In this document: one piece after another, positions 6,663-16,318 of the stretch
How positions within the stretch are numbered: the stretch's first letter is position 1
Layout: the number at the start of each line of letters is the position of its first letter
Source of the DNA: Bacteroides sp.
GTDB taxonomy: Bacteria > Bacteroidota > Bacteroidia > Bacteroidales > Muribaculaceae
Assembly: GCA_014801955.1 (NCBI GenBank)
Contig: JAAVDE010000045.1
Coordinates: 1-33,152 of the forward strand
Reading direction: 5' to 3'
Length of the DNA: 33,152 nucleotides
Program-made: the position numbers and the translations under genes
The notes under the pieces: model-generated
The model's input: only the letters and a program-made list of their open reading frames with translations
What the model was told of the DNA's origin: nothing
The model's database searches: none

Positions 6663-9229
6663 GAGAACATGGAGTCGAGGGTCATTATGTCGACCAGCAC
6701 CTGGCGCGGCTTCGAGCCAACGGCCTGACCAACGATGCCGGCGCTTTCGAGCTGGTCCATCAGGCGGCCGGCGCGGTTATAGCCAATGTTATAGCGGCGC
6801 TGGAGCGAGGAGGTGGAGGCAGTGTTGCCGGCGCCGACCAGGAAGCGGGCGGCCTCCTCAAAGAGCGGGTCGCGGTCAAAGGGCGAGCCCGGCTGGCCGC
6901 CGAGAGCCGCACCGCCGCCGTCGCCGCCGAGGTCGGGAACGTATTCGGGCAACTCGTAGGCCGAAGGATAGCCCTGCTGCTCGCTGATGTAGTCGCAGAT
7001 GCTTTCAACCTCGGGAGTGTCGATAAACGCACACTGAACGCGCGTCATGTTGCCGTTGGTCGAGAAGAACATGTCGCCGCGACCGATGAGCTGATGGGCG
7101 CCGGGGCAGTCGAGAATGGTCTTGGAGTCCTGGGTCTGGGCAACGCGGAAGGCTATGCGGCCCGGGAACTGAGCCTTGATCAGGCCGGTCAACACGTTGA
7201 CCGACGGGCGCTGGGTTGCGATAATAGCGTGGATGCCAACGGCGCGCGCCTTCTGCGCAATTCGGCAGATCGGGGTTTCGATTTCCTTGCCGGCGGTCAT
7301 AATCAGGTCGGCGAACTCGTCGATAATCAAAACGATATAGGGAAGGAAGCGATGGCCCTTTTCGGGATTGAGGCGGCGGTTGGTGAATTTGGCGTTATAT
7401 TCGAGAATAGTTCGGCAGCCGGCGTTTTGGAGCAGCTTATAGCGCTGGTCCATTTCAACGCAGAGGGAGTTGAGGGTAGCGATAACCTTGCCCGGCTCGG
7501 TAATAACGGCCTCTTCTTCGTCGGGGAGCTTGGCGAGATAGTGGTTTTCGAGCACCCGATAGAGCGAAAATTCCACCGACTTGGGGTCGACGAGCACGAA
7601 TTTCAGCTCAGCCGGGTGTTTTTTATACAGTAGGGAGGTGATAATGGCATTGAGGCCAACGGATTTACCCTGGCCGGTTGCGCCGGCAACGAGCAGGTGG
7701 GGCATCTTTGCGAGGTCGGCGATAAAGACTTCGTTGGAAATCGTTGCACCCAGGGCCATCGGGAGCTCGTGTTTACACTCCTGGAACTTGCGCGAGGCAA
7801 TGATGGAGCGCATCGAAACCACCTGCGGGTCATTGTTAGGCACCTCGATGCCGATAGTGCCGCGGCCCGGAATCGGGGCGATGATTCGGATGCCCATCGC
7901 CTTGAGTGCCAGGGCCAGGTCCTCTTCAACGCGCTTGATGGCGGCGATGCGCTGGCCGGTATCGGGAACGACCTCAAAAAGAGTGATCGTCGGGCCAACG
8001 GTTGCCTTGATCGACTGAATCTTGATGTTGAACTGGGCGAGGGCATCGATGATGCGCTGCTTGTTGGCCTCCTGCTCCTCGGTGTCGACGGTGACTTTGG
8101 AGCCTACGCGGTCCTCGAGCAGCTCAAGCGGCGGAAAGTGGAAGAACGACAGGTCGGCAGTCGGGTCATAGGCTTCGGTCGCAACATGGTCGACCTGCTC
8201 AATCTCGTTGGCAGTGATTTCCAAGGGCTTCTCGGCGGGAGCCGACGGGCGTTCGGGTTCCGACTCGGGCTCAGGCTCAGGGTCGGCTTCGAAAGGCGAA
8301 AGCTCGGGGCTGGCGGAGGGGTCGGAGGACTCGACAGGCTCGTCAGGTTCCGAAGGATCGGGTTCAGCGGCAGGCTCGGGTTCAGACTCGGGCTCAGGGT
8401 CGGCAGCAGGTTCAAGTTCGGCGGCAGGTTCGTAGGCCTCGGTGGGTTTGGCGGGCGCCGGTGCCGACGATGCGGCCTGACGCGAAGCGCGTTTGATGGC
8501 GGCGATGGCGCGGCTGATCTGAGTCATGAAAATTATGATAACCAGCGATGTCAACGCAATGCTGACGCAAATTGCACCGAGCACCGACGCATAGCTGACC
8601 AGCCAGTCATTAACGTAGTAGCCGTGGCGGCCGCCGAAGCGGATAGGCCCGCTGAAAGTATAGGTTACCAGGCCGATAACAATGCTGATGCTGATTGCCA
8701 GCACCAGGCATTTGAGCGTCAGCGGCCAAAAGCGGACCTTTGACCACCCGAGCAGCTTGAGCCCGATCATAACCATGTAGTAAACAACGACGAGCGAGCC
8801 GAGGCCGAGGGTGTCGACCAACATGAATTGCGAGATTTTTGCCCCCGCCGGACCGGCATCGTTGGCAATCTCGGCGCCGGAGCTGACAATCTGGCCGAGG
8901 CTATTATATTGCAGCGCGGCCTGGTCGGCGCCCGCATGGAGCAGGGCCGAAATGGCGGCTATGGCGCAATAGGCGGCAAACAGCAACAAAACAATGCCGA
9001 AAAACATTTTGGCGCGGGCGTCGAAAACCAAAAATGCGGCGCTCGGCGCCTTCTTGGCCTTCGGTTTCGCCTTGGGCTGCGGCCTGGGCTGCTGGCGCTT
9101 GGGAGCTGCCGGCTGCTGACGGCGGCGCGGCTGCTTGGGCTCGTCAGCCGGCTCGGCGGAGCCCGAAAGTTCGGAGCTGTCGGTCGGCTCCGACGGCTCG
9201 CTCATATAGGGGTCGTAGTATTCGCTCAT
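6659..9229 (-). CDS. ftsK: DNA translocase FtsK
   Basis: This septum-associated motor pumps chromosome ends apart during division and supports XerCD dimer resolution. It has 856 residues. A basic, proline-rich cytosolic lead (30-62) is followed by four membrane segments (about 74-97, 139-161, 170-192, 213-236). A linker at 255-330 is almost entirely Glu, Pro, Ala, Ser and Asp. The motor has Walker A GATGQGKS (516-523) and Walker B LIIDEFADL (634-642). The C-terminal winged-helix gamma domain (about 785-850) contains the RRYNIGYNRAGRLMDQLE pattern used for KOPS reading. The gene lies between smpB (24 bp upstream) and the lolA-like gene (4-bp overlap). The acidic linker is repetitive at DNA level (about 8230-8440) and may vary in length between strains. 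Confidence 0.97.
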   Translation of the reverse strand: MSEYYDPYMSEPSEPTDSSELSGSAEPADEPKQPRRRQQPAAPKRQQPRPQPKAKPKAKKAPSAAFLVFDARAKMFFGIVLLLFAAYCAIAAISALLHAGADQAALQYNSLGQIVSSGAEIANDAGPAGAKISQFMLVDTLGLGSLVVVYYMVMIGLKLLGWSKVRFWPLTLKCLVLAISISIVIGLVTYTFSGPIRFGGRHGYYVNDWLVSYASVLGAICVSIALTSLVIIIFMTQISRAIAAIKRASRQAASSAPAPAKPTEAYEPAAELEPAADPEPESEPEPAAEPDPSEPDEPVESSDPSASPELSPFEADPEPEPESEPERPSAPAEKPLEITANEIEQVDHVATEAYDPTADLSFFHFPPLELLEDRVGSKVTVDTEEQEANKQRIIDALAQFNIKIQSIKATVGPTITLFEVVPDTGQRIAAIKRVEEDLALALKAMGIRIIAPIPGRGTIGIEVPNNDPQVVSMRSIIASRKFQECKHELPMALGATISNEVFIADLAKMPHLLVAGATGQGKSVGLNAIITSLLYKKHPAELKFVLVDPKSVEFSLYRVLENHYLAKLPDEEEAVITEPGKVIATLNSLCVEMDQRYKLLQNAGCRTILEYNAKFTNRRLNPEKGHRFLPYIVLIIDEFADLIMTAGKEIETPICRIAQKARAVGIHAIIATQRPSVNVLTGLIKAQFPGRIAFRVAQTQDSKTILDCPGAHQLIGRGDMFFSTNGNMTRVQCAFIDTPEVESICDYISEQQGYPSAYELPEYVPDLGGDGGGAALGGQPGSPFDRDPLFEEAARFLVGAGNTASTSSLQRRYNIGYNRAGRLMDQLESAGIVGQAVGSKPRQVLVDIMTLDSMFS

Positions 9230-9253
9230 GAATGAGGGGAGTAAGGGAGTGGA

Positions 9254-9706
9254 TTATTTTTGGAACGCACAGGCCATGGCGCGCTTGTCGTCGCGCTCCT
9301 TGATTGACTGGCGTTTGTCGAATTCTTTTTTGCCTCGGCCAATGCCGATAACGAGCTTTGCCAGGCCCCGGTCGGAAATGAACAGGCGCAGCGGCACTAT
9401 GGTGTTGCCCGGCACCTGGTTTTCCTTTTCGAGCTGGCGTATTTCCTTGCGGTTCAGCAGCAGCTTGCGGTCGCGGCGTTCGGTGTGGTTATTGTAGGTG
9501 CCATAGAAATACTCGGCGATATACATGTTTTTGACCCACACTTCGCCGTTGTGGACGTAGCAGAACGTGTCGACCAGCGACGCCTTTCCGAGTCGGATGC
9601 TCTTGATTTCGGTGCCGGTCAGAACGATGCCGGCAGTGAAGGTGTCGCCAATGGCATAATCGAATGTAGCCCTGCGGTTTTTTATATTAACTTCTTTGAA
9701 TTTCAT
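9254..9706 (-). CDS. smpB: SsrA-binding protein SmpB
   Basis: SmpB binds tmRNA and delivers it to stalled ribosomes in trans-translation. It has 150 residues, the typical length. It shows the conserved N-terminal core (KNRRATFDY then [14 protein letters not shown]), the [15 protein letters not shown] segment and the [22 protein letters not shown] block. The basic C-terminal tail that enters the decoding centre follows. It sits 17 bp after the Yip1-like gene and 24 bp before ftsK in the same operon. No tmRNA gene was seen in this window. Confidence 0.97.
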   Translation of the reverse strand: MKFKEVNIKNRRATFDYAIGDTFTAGIVLTGTEIKSIRLGKASLVDTFCYVHNGEVWVKNMYIAEYFYGTYNNHTERRDRKLLLNRKEIRQLEKENQVPGNTIVPLRLFISDRGLAKLVIGIGRGKKEFDKRQSIKERDDKRAMACAFQK

Positions 9707-9723
9707 AACTGATGGAGTAACGG

Positions 9724-10272
9724 TTAAACGGCCGGAGCCAGCAACCGGTCAACAATAAAGACCGGAAGAATCAGGCCAACGATCGCACAGGCGGCGAAGC
9801 GGAAAATATGGCGCTCATCAACGTCGAGAAAGGTGCGGCCCATGCAGATAACAACAACGACGTAAATCGGCAGGAACTGAAGCAGCGTCAGCTCCATAGG
9901 CAGCAGGTTTTCCAGAATGCCGATAATCACCATCATTCCGGTGCAGTAAACGCAGAAGAGCTCAACGCGGTTGCGGTCAACGAGCCCCTCGATGGCCAGC
10001 TTCGGCAGCGCAAATTCCAGAACGGCAACGCCGCAGAAGTAGGCGATGATATAGCGCGCAATAACGACTATTGACTTGACTATCAAGGCGCCGGCCGAGG
10101 GATGAAGCTGAAACAGCGCGCCGAAGAAAACGGTCAGCGCCGCAACGCCGATCAGCGGGAGCAGGCCGGCGCGAAACAGTTGCCGGGCGCCAACGCTGTC
10201 GGCCCCGACGTCTTCCCATCCGCGCGAGGGCGCCATGAGAATCTGCAACATCAACTTCAGGAAATGTAACAT
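9724..10272 (-). CDS. Yip1-family-like membrane protein
   Basis: This is an integral membrane protein of 182 residues with about five hydrophobic segments (near 32-54, 63-90, 104-122, 127-146 and 156-175) and a short N-terminal amphipathic stretch. The topology and the PSRGWEDV-like opening resemble bacterial Yip1/YIP1-domain proteins; the role of this family in bacteria is not established. It is the first gene of the run leading to smpB, ftsK, lolA-like and trxB, with a good promoter directly upstream (10285-10316) and a very short leader. Confidence in the gene is high; confidence in the family name is moderate. Confidence 0.75.
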   Translation of the reverse strand: MLHFLKLMLQILMAPSRGWEDVGADSVGARQLFRAGLLPLIGVAALTVFFGALFQLHPSAGALIVKSIVVIARYIIAYFCGVAVLEFALPKLAIEGLVDRNRVELFCVYCTGMMVIIGILENLLPMELTLLQFLPIYVVVVICMGRTFLDVDERHIFRFAACAIVGLILPVFIVDRLLAPAV

Positions 10273-10284
10273 AATTTACAATTG

Positions 10285-10316
10285 CAAATTTACGCACTTT
10301 TCCAACAATCACCAAA
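10285..10316 (-). promoter_or_regulatory. Promoter of the Yip1-smpB-ftsK-lolA-trxB operon
   Basis: On the minus strand TTTG (10313-10316), 20 bp, then TAAATTTG (10285-10292) fully match the Bacteroidetes promoter. The start point would be near 10280, under ten bases before the ATG at 10272. This promoter is divergent from the one at 10378-10385. Confidence 0.8.
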
Positions 10317-10377
10317 AAAAATTTTTAACACCTGAATTTTTATTGAAAATCTACGCCCGCAGGCGATGCCGGGCGGC

Positions 10378-10385
10378 TAACTTTG
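10378..10385 (+). promoter_or_regulatory. -7 box upstream of the 645-aa gene and porU
   Basis: TAACTTTG is a full match to TAnnTTTG, 18 bp before the ATG at 10404. No TTG lies at the usual 19-21 bp upstream; the nearest is at 10343-10345. Its position inside the possible TTG-start extension argues that translation begins at ATG 10404. Confidence 0.55.
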
Positions 10386-10403
10386 CGGCCAAAAACTCTG
10401 ATT

Positions 10404-12341
10404 ATGCAACGATTCACCCTACCCCGCGCCGCCGAGTTCAACGCGGCCGAAAACTATGCGGAAAACCTTCGTCAAACCGTTATTGCCGGCCATGAGGCGC
10501 TGGTTCCTGTCGGCCACCCGACGGTTTTGGCCGAAAAGGCGCCCGCCCACCTTTGTCCGCTCCCCGACGGGCGCCTGGTCAGCGTAGGCGCCGACCACCG
10601 GACGGTCAGCCTCGACGGCCACGAGGCGGGCAAGCTCAATGCCGACTATCGCGCGGCGATGGCCGACGGCGAGCGCGTCGCCCTCTTTACCGACGCCGGA
10701 GTGCGCCTCATTGCCGGCGGAGAGCTGCAGCCCGAGGCCGACGGCCAGATTCGGGTCGGGCTGACGCTGTCGGCGCTTTCTGTCAGCCTGACCGAGGCGG
10801 TTGCGGTTCAGTCGCCGCTGAAGGGAACGTATCCGCGCCTGAGCGGTGCGCTGCAGGAGGCTGACTGCCTGCGCATTGCCGAGTCGGTAGCCCACACGAT
10901 GCAAACCCTTTCGGCGCGGGCGGCGCTGCGCGGAATGCTGACGCAGCAGGCGCGCGTCGGCTGGCGTATTCTCGACTCCGACGGGCGCCTGATTGCCCGG
11001 GGCGAGCCGCAGATGTTCGGCCCGCTGTTTGGCGAATCGCAGTTGAAGTTCTCGGCGGTCAAGAGCGACTCAACGTTCAGCATAACCGGCGAGCCGATAA
11101 TGACCGCCGATGCCTTTACGCTCAATCTGAAAGTTGAGCGCGCCGACTCGGACTATTGGCGCCGCAGGGCGCGTACGCTCGAAATCCTGCTGTGGAGCGA
11201 CTGCGCCGAGGTCGGCTCAGTGGCGGGCCATTTTTCTGAAACGGGGAGCTCGTCGGCAACGCTGACCGTTACGCCCGCAATGATTCCGACCAACGGCAAC
11301 GGCCCGCGCATCGCCGCGCGCTTTGACCTTCCGCTCGAGGGGCTCGACACCCGGATTTTCTTCGCCAACCTGGGCGAAGCGGCCGACGACGCCGACGGCT
11401 CCGACAACGATTTCATTCCGTCGGCCATCTGCTACGGAGGCTCGCTGCGCGTCTATGCCCTCGCCGGCGAGCAGGGGGTGCTGGCCATTGCGCGCGCCGG
11501 CGACCCGCTGGCGCTGAAGCTGCGAACGCGCATTTGCGATGGCCGGATTCTGCGCATCTGCCCTCCGGTGGGGAGCGGCGGCGGATGGAACTATGGGCGC
11601 CAGCACTTTCTGGCGTTCACGACCGCCGGCATCTTCGCCGTCAGCGTTGACTCGGGGCTGAAATCGGCATCGGCGTCGGCAGTGTCGCCGCTAACGGTTG
11701 GCCGGGCCGACGCGGTCGCGGTCGCAACCGACGCAATCTATTGCGCAACGGCCGGCGGCCTGCTGCTTCGGCTGCGCGGAACGCGCGTTGAGCGCCTCGA
11801 CTGCCCGGTGCAGCCGGTAGCGGCGCTCTGGGTCGAACCATTCGGCGAACTGCTGCTTATCGACTCCGGCGGAATCGCAACTGCCCTGACCCCCGACGGC
11901 CTCGCCTGCCGCCGCTCGATGCGCGTTTTGCGCTCTTTTGTTGAGCCGGCAATGGCGGTCAGCGCCGCCGGCGAGTTGCTCGACTATGGCAGCGAGCAGA
12001 GCCGCCCGGTGCCGGTGGTTTGGCGCAGGCGCGTTGCCGCGGCTCCGCAGCGGAGCGCAACCGCCTGGCGCTCGGCGACTTTCACTATCGACTCGGAGCT
12101 TGCCGCCGGACTGAAACTGACGGTCGGCGCCGACTCGGGCGGCGGAGTGCAGCGACTGGTGGAACTAACGGTCAACGGCCCCGTCAATGCCCCGATCCGG
12201 GCCCGCTACCGCGCGCCGTGGCGCCCCTGGCTGACGCCGGGCGTGAACGGCCTTCTGATGCCGCCGTCGCGCCTGGTCGGAGTGGAACTGGCGGAAGCGC
12301 CGCTTCCAAAAATCAGCCATCGGCGCCGGCCCACACAATAA
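10404..12341 (+). CDS. Uncharacterised 645-aa protein, possible phage tail or structural relative
   Basis: I do not recognise a named family. It has 645 residues, no signal peptide and no membrane segment, so it is probably cytosolic or a particle component. The first 160 residues are repetitive short strands (PLPDGRLVSVGADHRTVSL, RVALFTDAGVRLIAGGE) that look like a beta-propeller or beta-sandwich. Near 195-215 is GWRILDSDGRLIARGEP, a phrase that recalls large structural proteins of Bacteroidales phages. Later stretches (FTTAGIFAVSVDSG, VATDAIYCATAGGLLLRLRG, LWVEPFGELLLIDSGG) again look like propeller blades. The ATG at 10404 is preferred over a TTG 21 bp earlier, which would overlap the -7 box. 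It lies 30 bp before porU on the same strand and is probably co-transcribed. The phage link is inference. Confidence 0.7.
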   Translation: MQRFTLPRAAEFNAAENYAENLRQTVIAGHEALVPVGHPTVLAEKAPAHLCPLPDGRLVSVGADHRTVSLDGHEAGKLNADYRAAMADGERVALFTDAGVRLIAGGELQPEADGQIRVGLTLSALSVSLTEAVAVQSPLKGTYPRLSGALQEADCLRIAESVAHTMQTLSARAALRGMLTQQARVGWRILDSDGRLIARGEPQMFGPLFGESQLKFSAVKSDSTFSITGEPIMTADAFTLNLKVERADSDYWRRRARTLEILLWSDCAEVGSVAGHFSETGSSSATLTVTPAMIPTNGNGPRIAARFDLPLEGLDTRIFFANLGEAADDADGSDNDFIPSAICYGGSLRVYALAGEQGVLAIARAGDPLALKLRTRICDGRILRICPPVGSGGGWNYGRQHFLAFTTAGIFAVSVDSGLKSASASAVSPLTVGRADAVAVATDAIYCATAGGLLLRLRGTRVERLDCPVQPVAALWVEPFGELLLIDSGGIATALTPDGLACRRSMRVLRSFVEPAMAVSAAGELLDYGSEQSRPVPVVWRRRVAAAPQRSATAWRSATFTIDSELAAGLKLTVGADSGGGVQRLVELTVNGPVNAPIRARYRAPWRPWLTPGVNGLLMPPSRLVGVELAEAPLPKISHRRRPTQ

Positions 12342-12371
12342 ACCGAAACGCGCGTGCGTTATAGATAAGTT

Positions 12372-15300
12372 ATGATGAAACTATTACGCACAACATACGT
12401 TCTCCTCTTCGGGCTGCTCGCCGCATTCTCCGCCGGCGCGTTCTCGCCCGACGTCTACAGCCCGCAGTCGGTTCTCAGCTCCGGCAAGTGGGTGAAAATC
12501 AGCGTAAAGACTTCGGGGATGCACTGCATTCCGACCGCAACGCTGAAAAAATGGGGCTTCAGCGACCCGAAACGCGTTCGCGTCTACGGCTACGGCGGGC
12601 GCATGCTCTCCGACATTCTCGAGGCCGACAGCTACATCGACGACCTTCCTTTGGTGGCCACTGCCGTGACCGCCAAAGGTTTGGTGTTCTATGGCGAAGG
12701 CCCCGAGCAAATCGACGTCGATGCGCGCGGCGAGGCCTCCCACAGCGTTAACCCCTACAGCCGCCTGGGCTACTACTTCCTGACCGAAGGCGAAGCCCCG
12801 GCTATTGCCCGCGGCGGAACGGCGCTCGACTCATCGGCCGACTGCCAGACGTCGGCCAACTGGCTGGCCTACTATGACCCGCAGGTGGTTTCGGTCGGCA
12901 ATTCGGGCCGAATGATGGTCGGCGAGGATTTCAGAAGCCAGCGCACCCGCTCGTTCACCCTGGAGCTCCCCGGACTGAAGGCGGGAACGACGGCAACGGT
13001 GCGCGCCTCGCTGGTGGCTAACGTTCCGGGCGCAACGACCTCGGTTACGCTGAGCGCCGACGCAACGCCGCTTCCCTCGCAGTCAAAAGACGTTATCGAA
13101 AAGGGCTCGAGCGAGAGCGGATTCTATGCCAACCACAGCATAATCTCCAAGACCTTCAAGCCCTCAGGGTCGAAAACCGTTATCGGCATTACGCTTTCGA
13201 CCTCCGGGGTTATGAAAGACGGCTGGCTGGACTACGTTGAGGTGGACTATGAGCGCACTTTCGGCGGCTCACAGGTTTTCATGGCAACGCAGCCCAACGT
13301 TGCCTCGACCGGCGCCGGCAACGAATGGACCCACGTCTGGGACGTTACCGACCCTACTAACCACTATGAGCTGAACGTTGGCAAAACCGGCGCCTGGCGC
13401 AACGACCGCGGCGGAGTGAGACGCTACGCCGTCTGGTCGGAAAACGACGTTATGCCCGCGCCCGAACTTGCCGGCAACGTCTATAACCAGAACCTCCACG
13501 CAATGACTTCGGTGCCCGACATGGTTATCATAACGCCCGAAGCCTACGCCAAGGCGGCCAACACCATTGCCGACATTCACCGCAACTATCCGCTCGACTC
13601 GCTGACGGTCGAGGTTGTTCGCCTCGACCCGATTCTCAACGAGTTCGGCTCCGGCAGCTTCGACCCCGGAGCGATTCGCCGATTCCTGAAAATGCTCTAT
13701 GACCGCAGCAGCGACTCGGCCGGACGCCTGCGCTATGTGTTGCTGATGGGCAAGGGCACCTGCGACAACCGCGCGCTGACCTCGGTAGGCGCCGCCCTTC
13801 GCGCACCAATGCCGCTCTGGGTCAGCGAAAACTCGCTCAGCGACAGCAACTCATTTTCGTCCGACGACTATTTCGCCTTTCTCGACGACGGCTCCGGCGC
13901 CCGCCCCGCCCGCGACAAGCTCTGCGTCGCCCTGGGACGCATTCCGGCAACCAGCGCCGAGGAGGCCAACATCGCCGCCGAGAAAATCAACCGATACCTA
14001 TATAATATGCCCCAGGGCGCCTGGCGCACGCGCATGACCGTTCTGGCCGACGACGAGAACCGGGGCGACCACATGATTCAGGCCGATACGCTCGTCAACA
14101 ACATGCAGAAAGGCCCGAACGGCTCGCGCATGGTGGTCGACAAGATATATTGCGACGCCTATCGCCGCCAGAACTCAACCTACCCCCAGGCGCGCAACGA
14201 CGTTTTCCGCAATTTCGACGACGGAATGGCGATTTTCACCTTCATCGGCCACGGCTCGCCAACGGCTCTCGGCTCGAAAAACATTATTCAGCCGACCGAC
14301 TTCCGCAAACACTTCTTCCTGAAGCGTCTGCCATTCTTCTATGCCGCAACCTGCTCGTTCCTGAAGTGGGACACCAATATCACCAGCCAGGCCGAGACGC
14401 TGATGTTTCAGCGCGACGGCGGCCTGATCGGCTGCATCTCGGCCCTGCGCCCGGTCTACATTACTCAAAACGGCCTCCTCTCCGCCGCCTTCGGCACGGT
14501 GCTGGGCCAATTCGACGAGTCGGGCCGGATGCCAACCGCCGGCGAGCTCTACCGCTGCGCAAAGAACCGGCTGACCAACGACTCCAACAAGCTGCGCTAC
14601 GTTTATATGGGCGACCCGGCGCTCCGGCTCGTAATGCCTTCGAACCTGCTGACGCTCGACGCCATTAACGGCGTGGCCGTTACCGACAGCGAGCCCTACA
14701 CCATGATGGCGCGCCAGGACCTGACGCTCACGGGCCGCGTTACCGACACCGACGGAAACCTGCTCAGCGACTTCAACGGAACCGTGACCGCCACGCTCTA
14801 TGACGCCGAGTTCTCAACAACCTCCTATGGCTACGGCGAAAACAGCGACGGCATCGAATACACCTTTGAGGAAATCGGCGACATGCTGTTCGTTGCCACC
14901 GGCCAGGCCAAAAACGGCGTGTATGAGCTCAACGTGCGCATGCCCCAGAATGTTGCCAACAACTTCCGCCCGGCAACCCTCAGCCTCTATGCCAACTCAA
15001 CCCGCAGCGGCGACATGCGCCAGGCCGCCGGCCTGAGCCGCAACGTCTATGCCTTCGGCTACGACGATTCCACCCCCGACGACAACCAACCGCCGGTCAT
15101 TCACTCCGCCCTGCTCAACGACGAAAACTTCGCCGACGGCAACGACGTTAACCCTGCGCCGCTGCTGGTGGCCCGCGTGAGCGACAATACCGGCATCAAC
15201 ATGTCGCTGGCGGGCATCGGCCAGAAAATGACGCTGACCATCGATGGCCGCACGACCTACGACAACCTCTCGAGCTACTTCGTTCTCGACTCCGTTGCAA

Positions 15301-15755
15301 CCGGCGGAGCAATGAGCGGCGTGCTCTACTACAACATCCCCGAAATGACCGACGGCCCCCACTCGCTGCAACTGCGCGTCTGGGACATCGACGGCAACTT
15401 CGCCGACGCTAACCTGCAATGCAACGTGCGCGCCGACCTGAAGCCCGAAATCTACGAAGTGTTCACCAACGATTCCCCCGCCCGAACCGAGGCGCGGTTC
15501 TACGTTCGCCATAACCGGCCCGACCAGATAGTTGACCTGCGCGTTGCAGTCTATGACCTGATGGGGCGCCCGGTCTGGAGCAGCTCGGTTGAATCGCGAT
15601 CCGACATGGAACTGTCGTCGCCCGTGGTCTGGGACCTCCGCAACAGCGGCGGCCATCGCGTTCCCCGCGGAATCTACGTTTATCGCGTTGAGCTGGCCAA
15701 CGGCACCGGCGCCGACGCCTCACAGTCAAAAAAACTCGCCGTAGCAGCAGAATGA
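12372..15755 (+). CDS. porU: Type IX secretion system C-terminal signal peptidase PorU
   Basis: PorU is the outer-surface sortase-like protease of the type IX secretion system. It removes the C-terminal signal of cargo proteins and helps attach them to lipopolysaccharide. It has 1127 residues with a signal peptide (about 1-23). The gingipain-type C25 peptidase domain carries the catalytic pair in FIGHGSP (His about 627) and AATCSFL (Cys about 661). Late immunoglobulin-like regions follow, and a FlgD-like tail ending in PRGIYVYRVEL, as in known PorU. It presumably heads a coupled series, because the LOG gene start overlaps its stop by 4 bp. No porV lies beside it, unlike in Porphyromonas gingivalis. 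No other type IX component or cargo is recognisable in this window. Confidence 0.93.
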   Translation: MMKLLRTTYVLLFGLLAAFSAGAFSPDVYSPQSVLSSGKWVKISVKTSGMHCIPTATLKKWGFSDPKRVRVYGYGGRMLSDILEADSYIDDLPLVATAVTAKGLVFYGEGPEQIDVDARGEASHSVNPYSRLGYYFLTEGEAPAIARGGTALDSSADCQTSANWLAYYDPQVVSVGNSGRMMVGEDFRSQRTRSFTLELPGLKAGTTATVRASLVANVPGATTSVTLSADATPLPSQSKDVIEKGSSESGFYANHSIISKTFKPSGSKTVIGITLSTSGVMKDGWLDYVEVDYERTFGGSQVFMATQPNVASTGAGNEWTHVWDVTDPTNHYELNVGKTGAWRNDRGGVRRYAVWSENDVMPAPELAGNVYNQNLHAMTSVPDMVIITPEAYAKAANTIADIHRNYPLDSLTVEVVRLDPILNEFGSGSFDPGAIRRFLKMLYDRSSDSAGRLRYVLLMGKGTCDNRALTSVGAALRAPMPLWVSENSLSDSNSFSSDDYFAFLDDGSGARPARDKLCVALGRIPATSAEEANIAAEKINRYLYNMPQGAWRTRMTVLADDENRGDHMIQADTLVNNMQKGPNGSRMVVDKIYCDAYRRQNSTYPQARNDVFRNFDDGMAIFTFIGHGSPTALGSKNIIQPTDFRKHFFLKRLPFFYAATCSFLKWDTNITSQAETLMFQRDGGLIGCISALRPVYITQNGLLSAAFGTVLGQFDESGRMPTAGELYRCAKNRLTNDSNKLRYVYMGDPALRLVMPSNLLTLDAINGVAVTDSEPYTMMARQDLTLTGRVTDTDGNLLSDFNGTVTATLYDAEFSTTSYGYGENSDGIEYTFEEIGDMLFVATGQAKNGVYELNVRMPQNVANNFRPATLSLYANSTRSGDMRQAAGLSRNVYAFGYDDSTPDDNQPPVIHSALLNDENFADGNDVNPAPLLVARVSDNTGINMSLAGIGQKMTLTIDGRTTYDNLSSYFVLDSVATGGAMSGVLYYNIPEMTDGPHSLQLRVWDIDGNFADANLQCNVRADLKPEIYEVFTNDSPARTEARFYVRHNRPDQIVDLRVAVYDLMGRPVWSSSVESRSDMELSSPVVWDLRNSGGHRVPRGIYVYRVELANGTGADASQSKKLAVAAE

Positions 15756-16318
15756 ACAACAAGCAAGTAACAGTCTATTGCGCATCCAGCCCCGATGCGC
15801 CCAAGGAATTTATCGACGCGGCCTATGAGCTGGGCCTTCTCGCCGCCCGCCGCGGATGGGCAACGGTTACCGGCGCCGGAACGCTGGGACTGATGGGAGC
15901 CGTTGTCGGCGGAACCCTCGACGGCGGAGGCCGCGCCATCGGCGTAATCCCCCAATTCATGGTTGACCGCGGATGGGCAAACCCGCTGATGACCACTCTC
16001 GAAGTGGTTGACTCAATGGCCGAGCGCAAGCAGCGCCTGGCCGACCTGGGCTGCGGCGCCATCGCCCTTCCCGGAGGCATCGGGACCCTCGACGAGCTGA
16101 TGGACCTGCTGACCCGATGCCAGCTGGGGCTCTACAAGCACCCGGTCGTTATTCTTAACGTCAACGGCTTCTACGACAACCTGCTCGCCCATCTGCGCCA
16201 CACCGACCAATGCTCCATGATGCGCCATCTCGACCTCCCCGGCGACCTCTGGCGCGTTGCAACGACCCCGGCCGAAGCTCTCGACATCATAGCCTCCGAA
16301 AATGCCCACACCGATTGA
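15752..16318 (+). CDS. LOG-family (TIGR00730) protein, probable nucleoside-monophosphate phosphoribohydrolase
   Basis: Members of this family remove ribose 5-phosphate from cytokinin-type or purine nucleoside monophosphates in the cytosol. It has 188 residues, typical for the family. It shows the first-strand VYCASS, the nucleotide-binding loop TGAGTLGLMGA (commonly GGGxxGLMG), the AERKQRL helix and the signature PGGIGTLDEL. The ATG lies within an ATGA overlap with the porU stop, and its end overlaps the DUF4271 start by 17 bp. Linkage to porU is probably an operon convenience rather than a shared pathway. The physiological substrate in Bacteroidales is not established. Confidence 0.92.
   Translation: MNNKQVTVYCASSPDAPKEFIDAAYELGLLAARRGWATVTGAGTLGLMGAVVGGTLDGGGRAIGVIPQFMVDRGWANPLMTTLEVVDSMAERKQRLADLGCGAIALPGGIGTLDELMDLLTRCQLGLYKHPVVILNVNGFYDNLLAHLRHTDQCSMMRHLDLPGDLWRVATTPAEALDIIASENAHTD

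Noticed and set aside
7697-8743. 348-codon reading frame antisense to ftsK
   Set aside because: FtsK motifs on the minus strand are unambiguous, and this frame is Gly/Arg-rich mirror sequence.
10383-10403. TTG start 21 bp upstream for the 645-aa gene
   Set aside because: It lies inside the predicted -7 box, so the ATG at 10404 is more likely.
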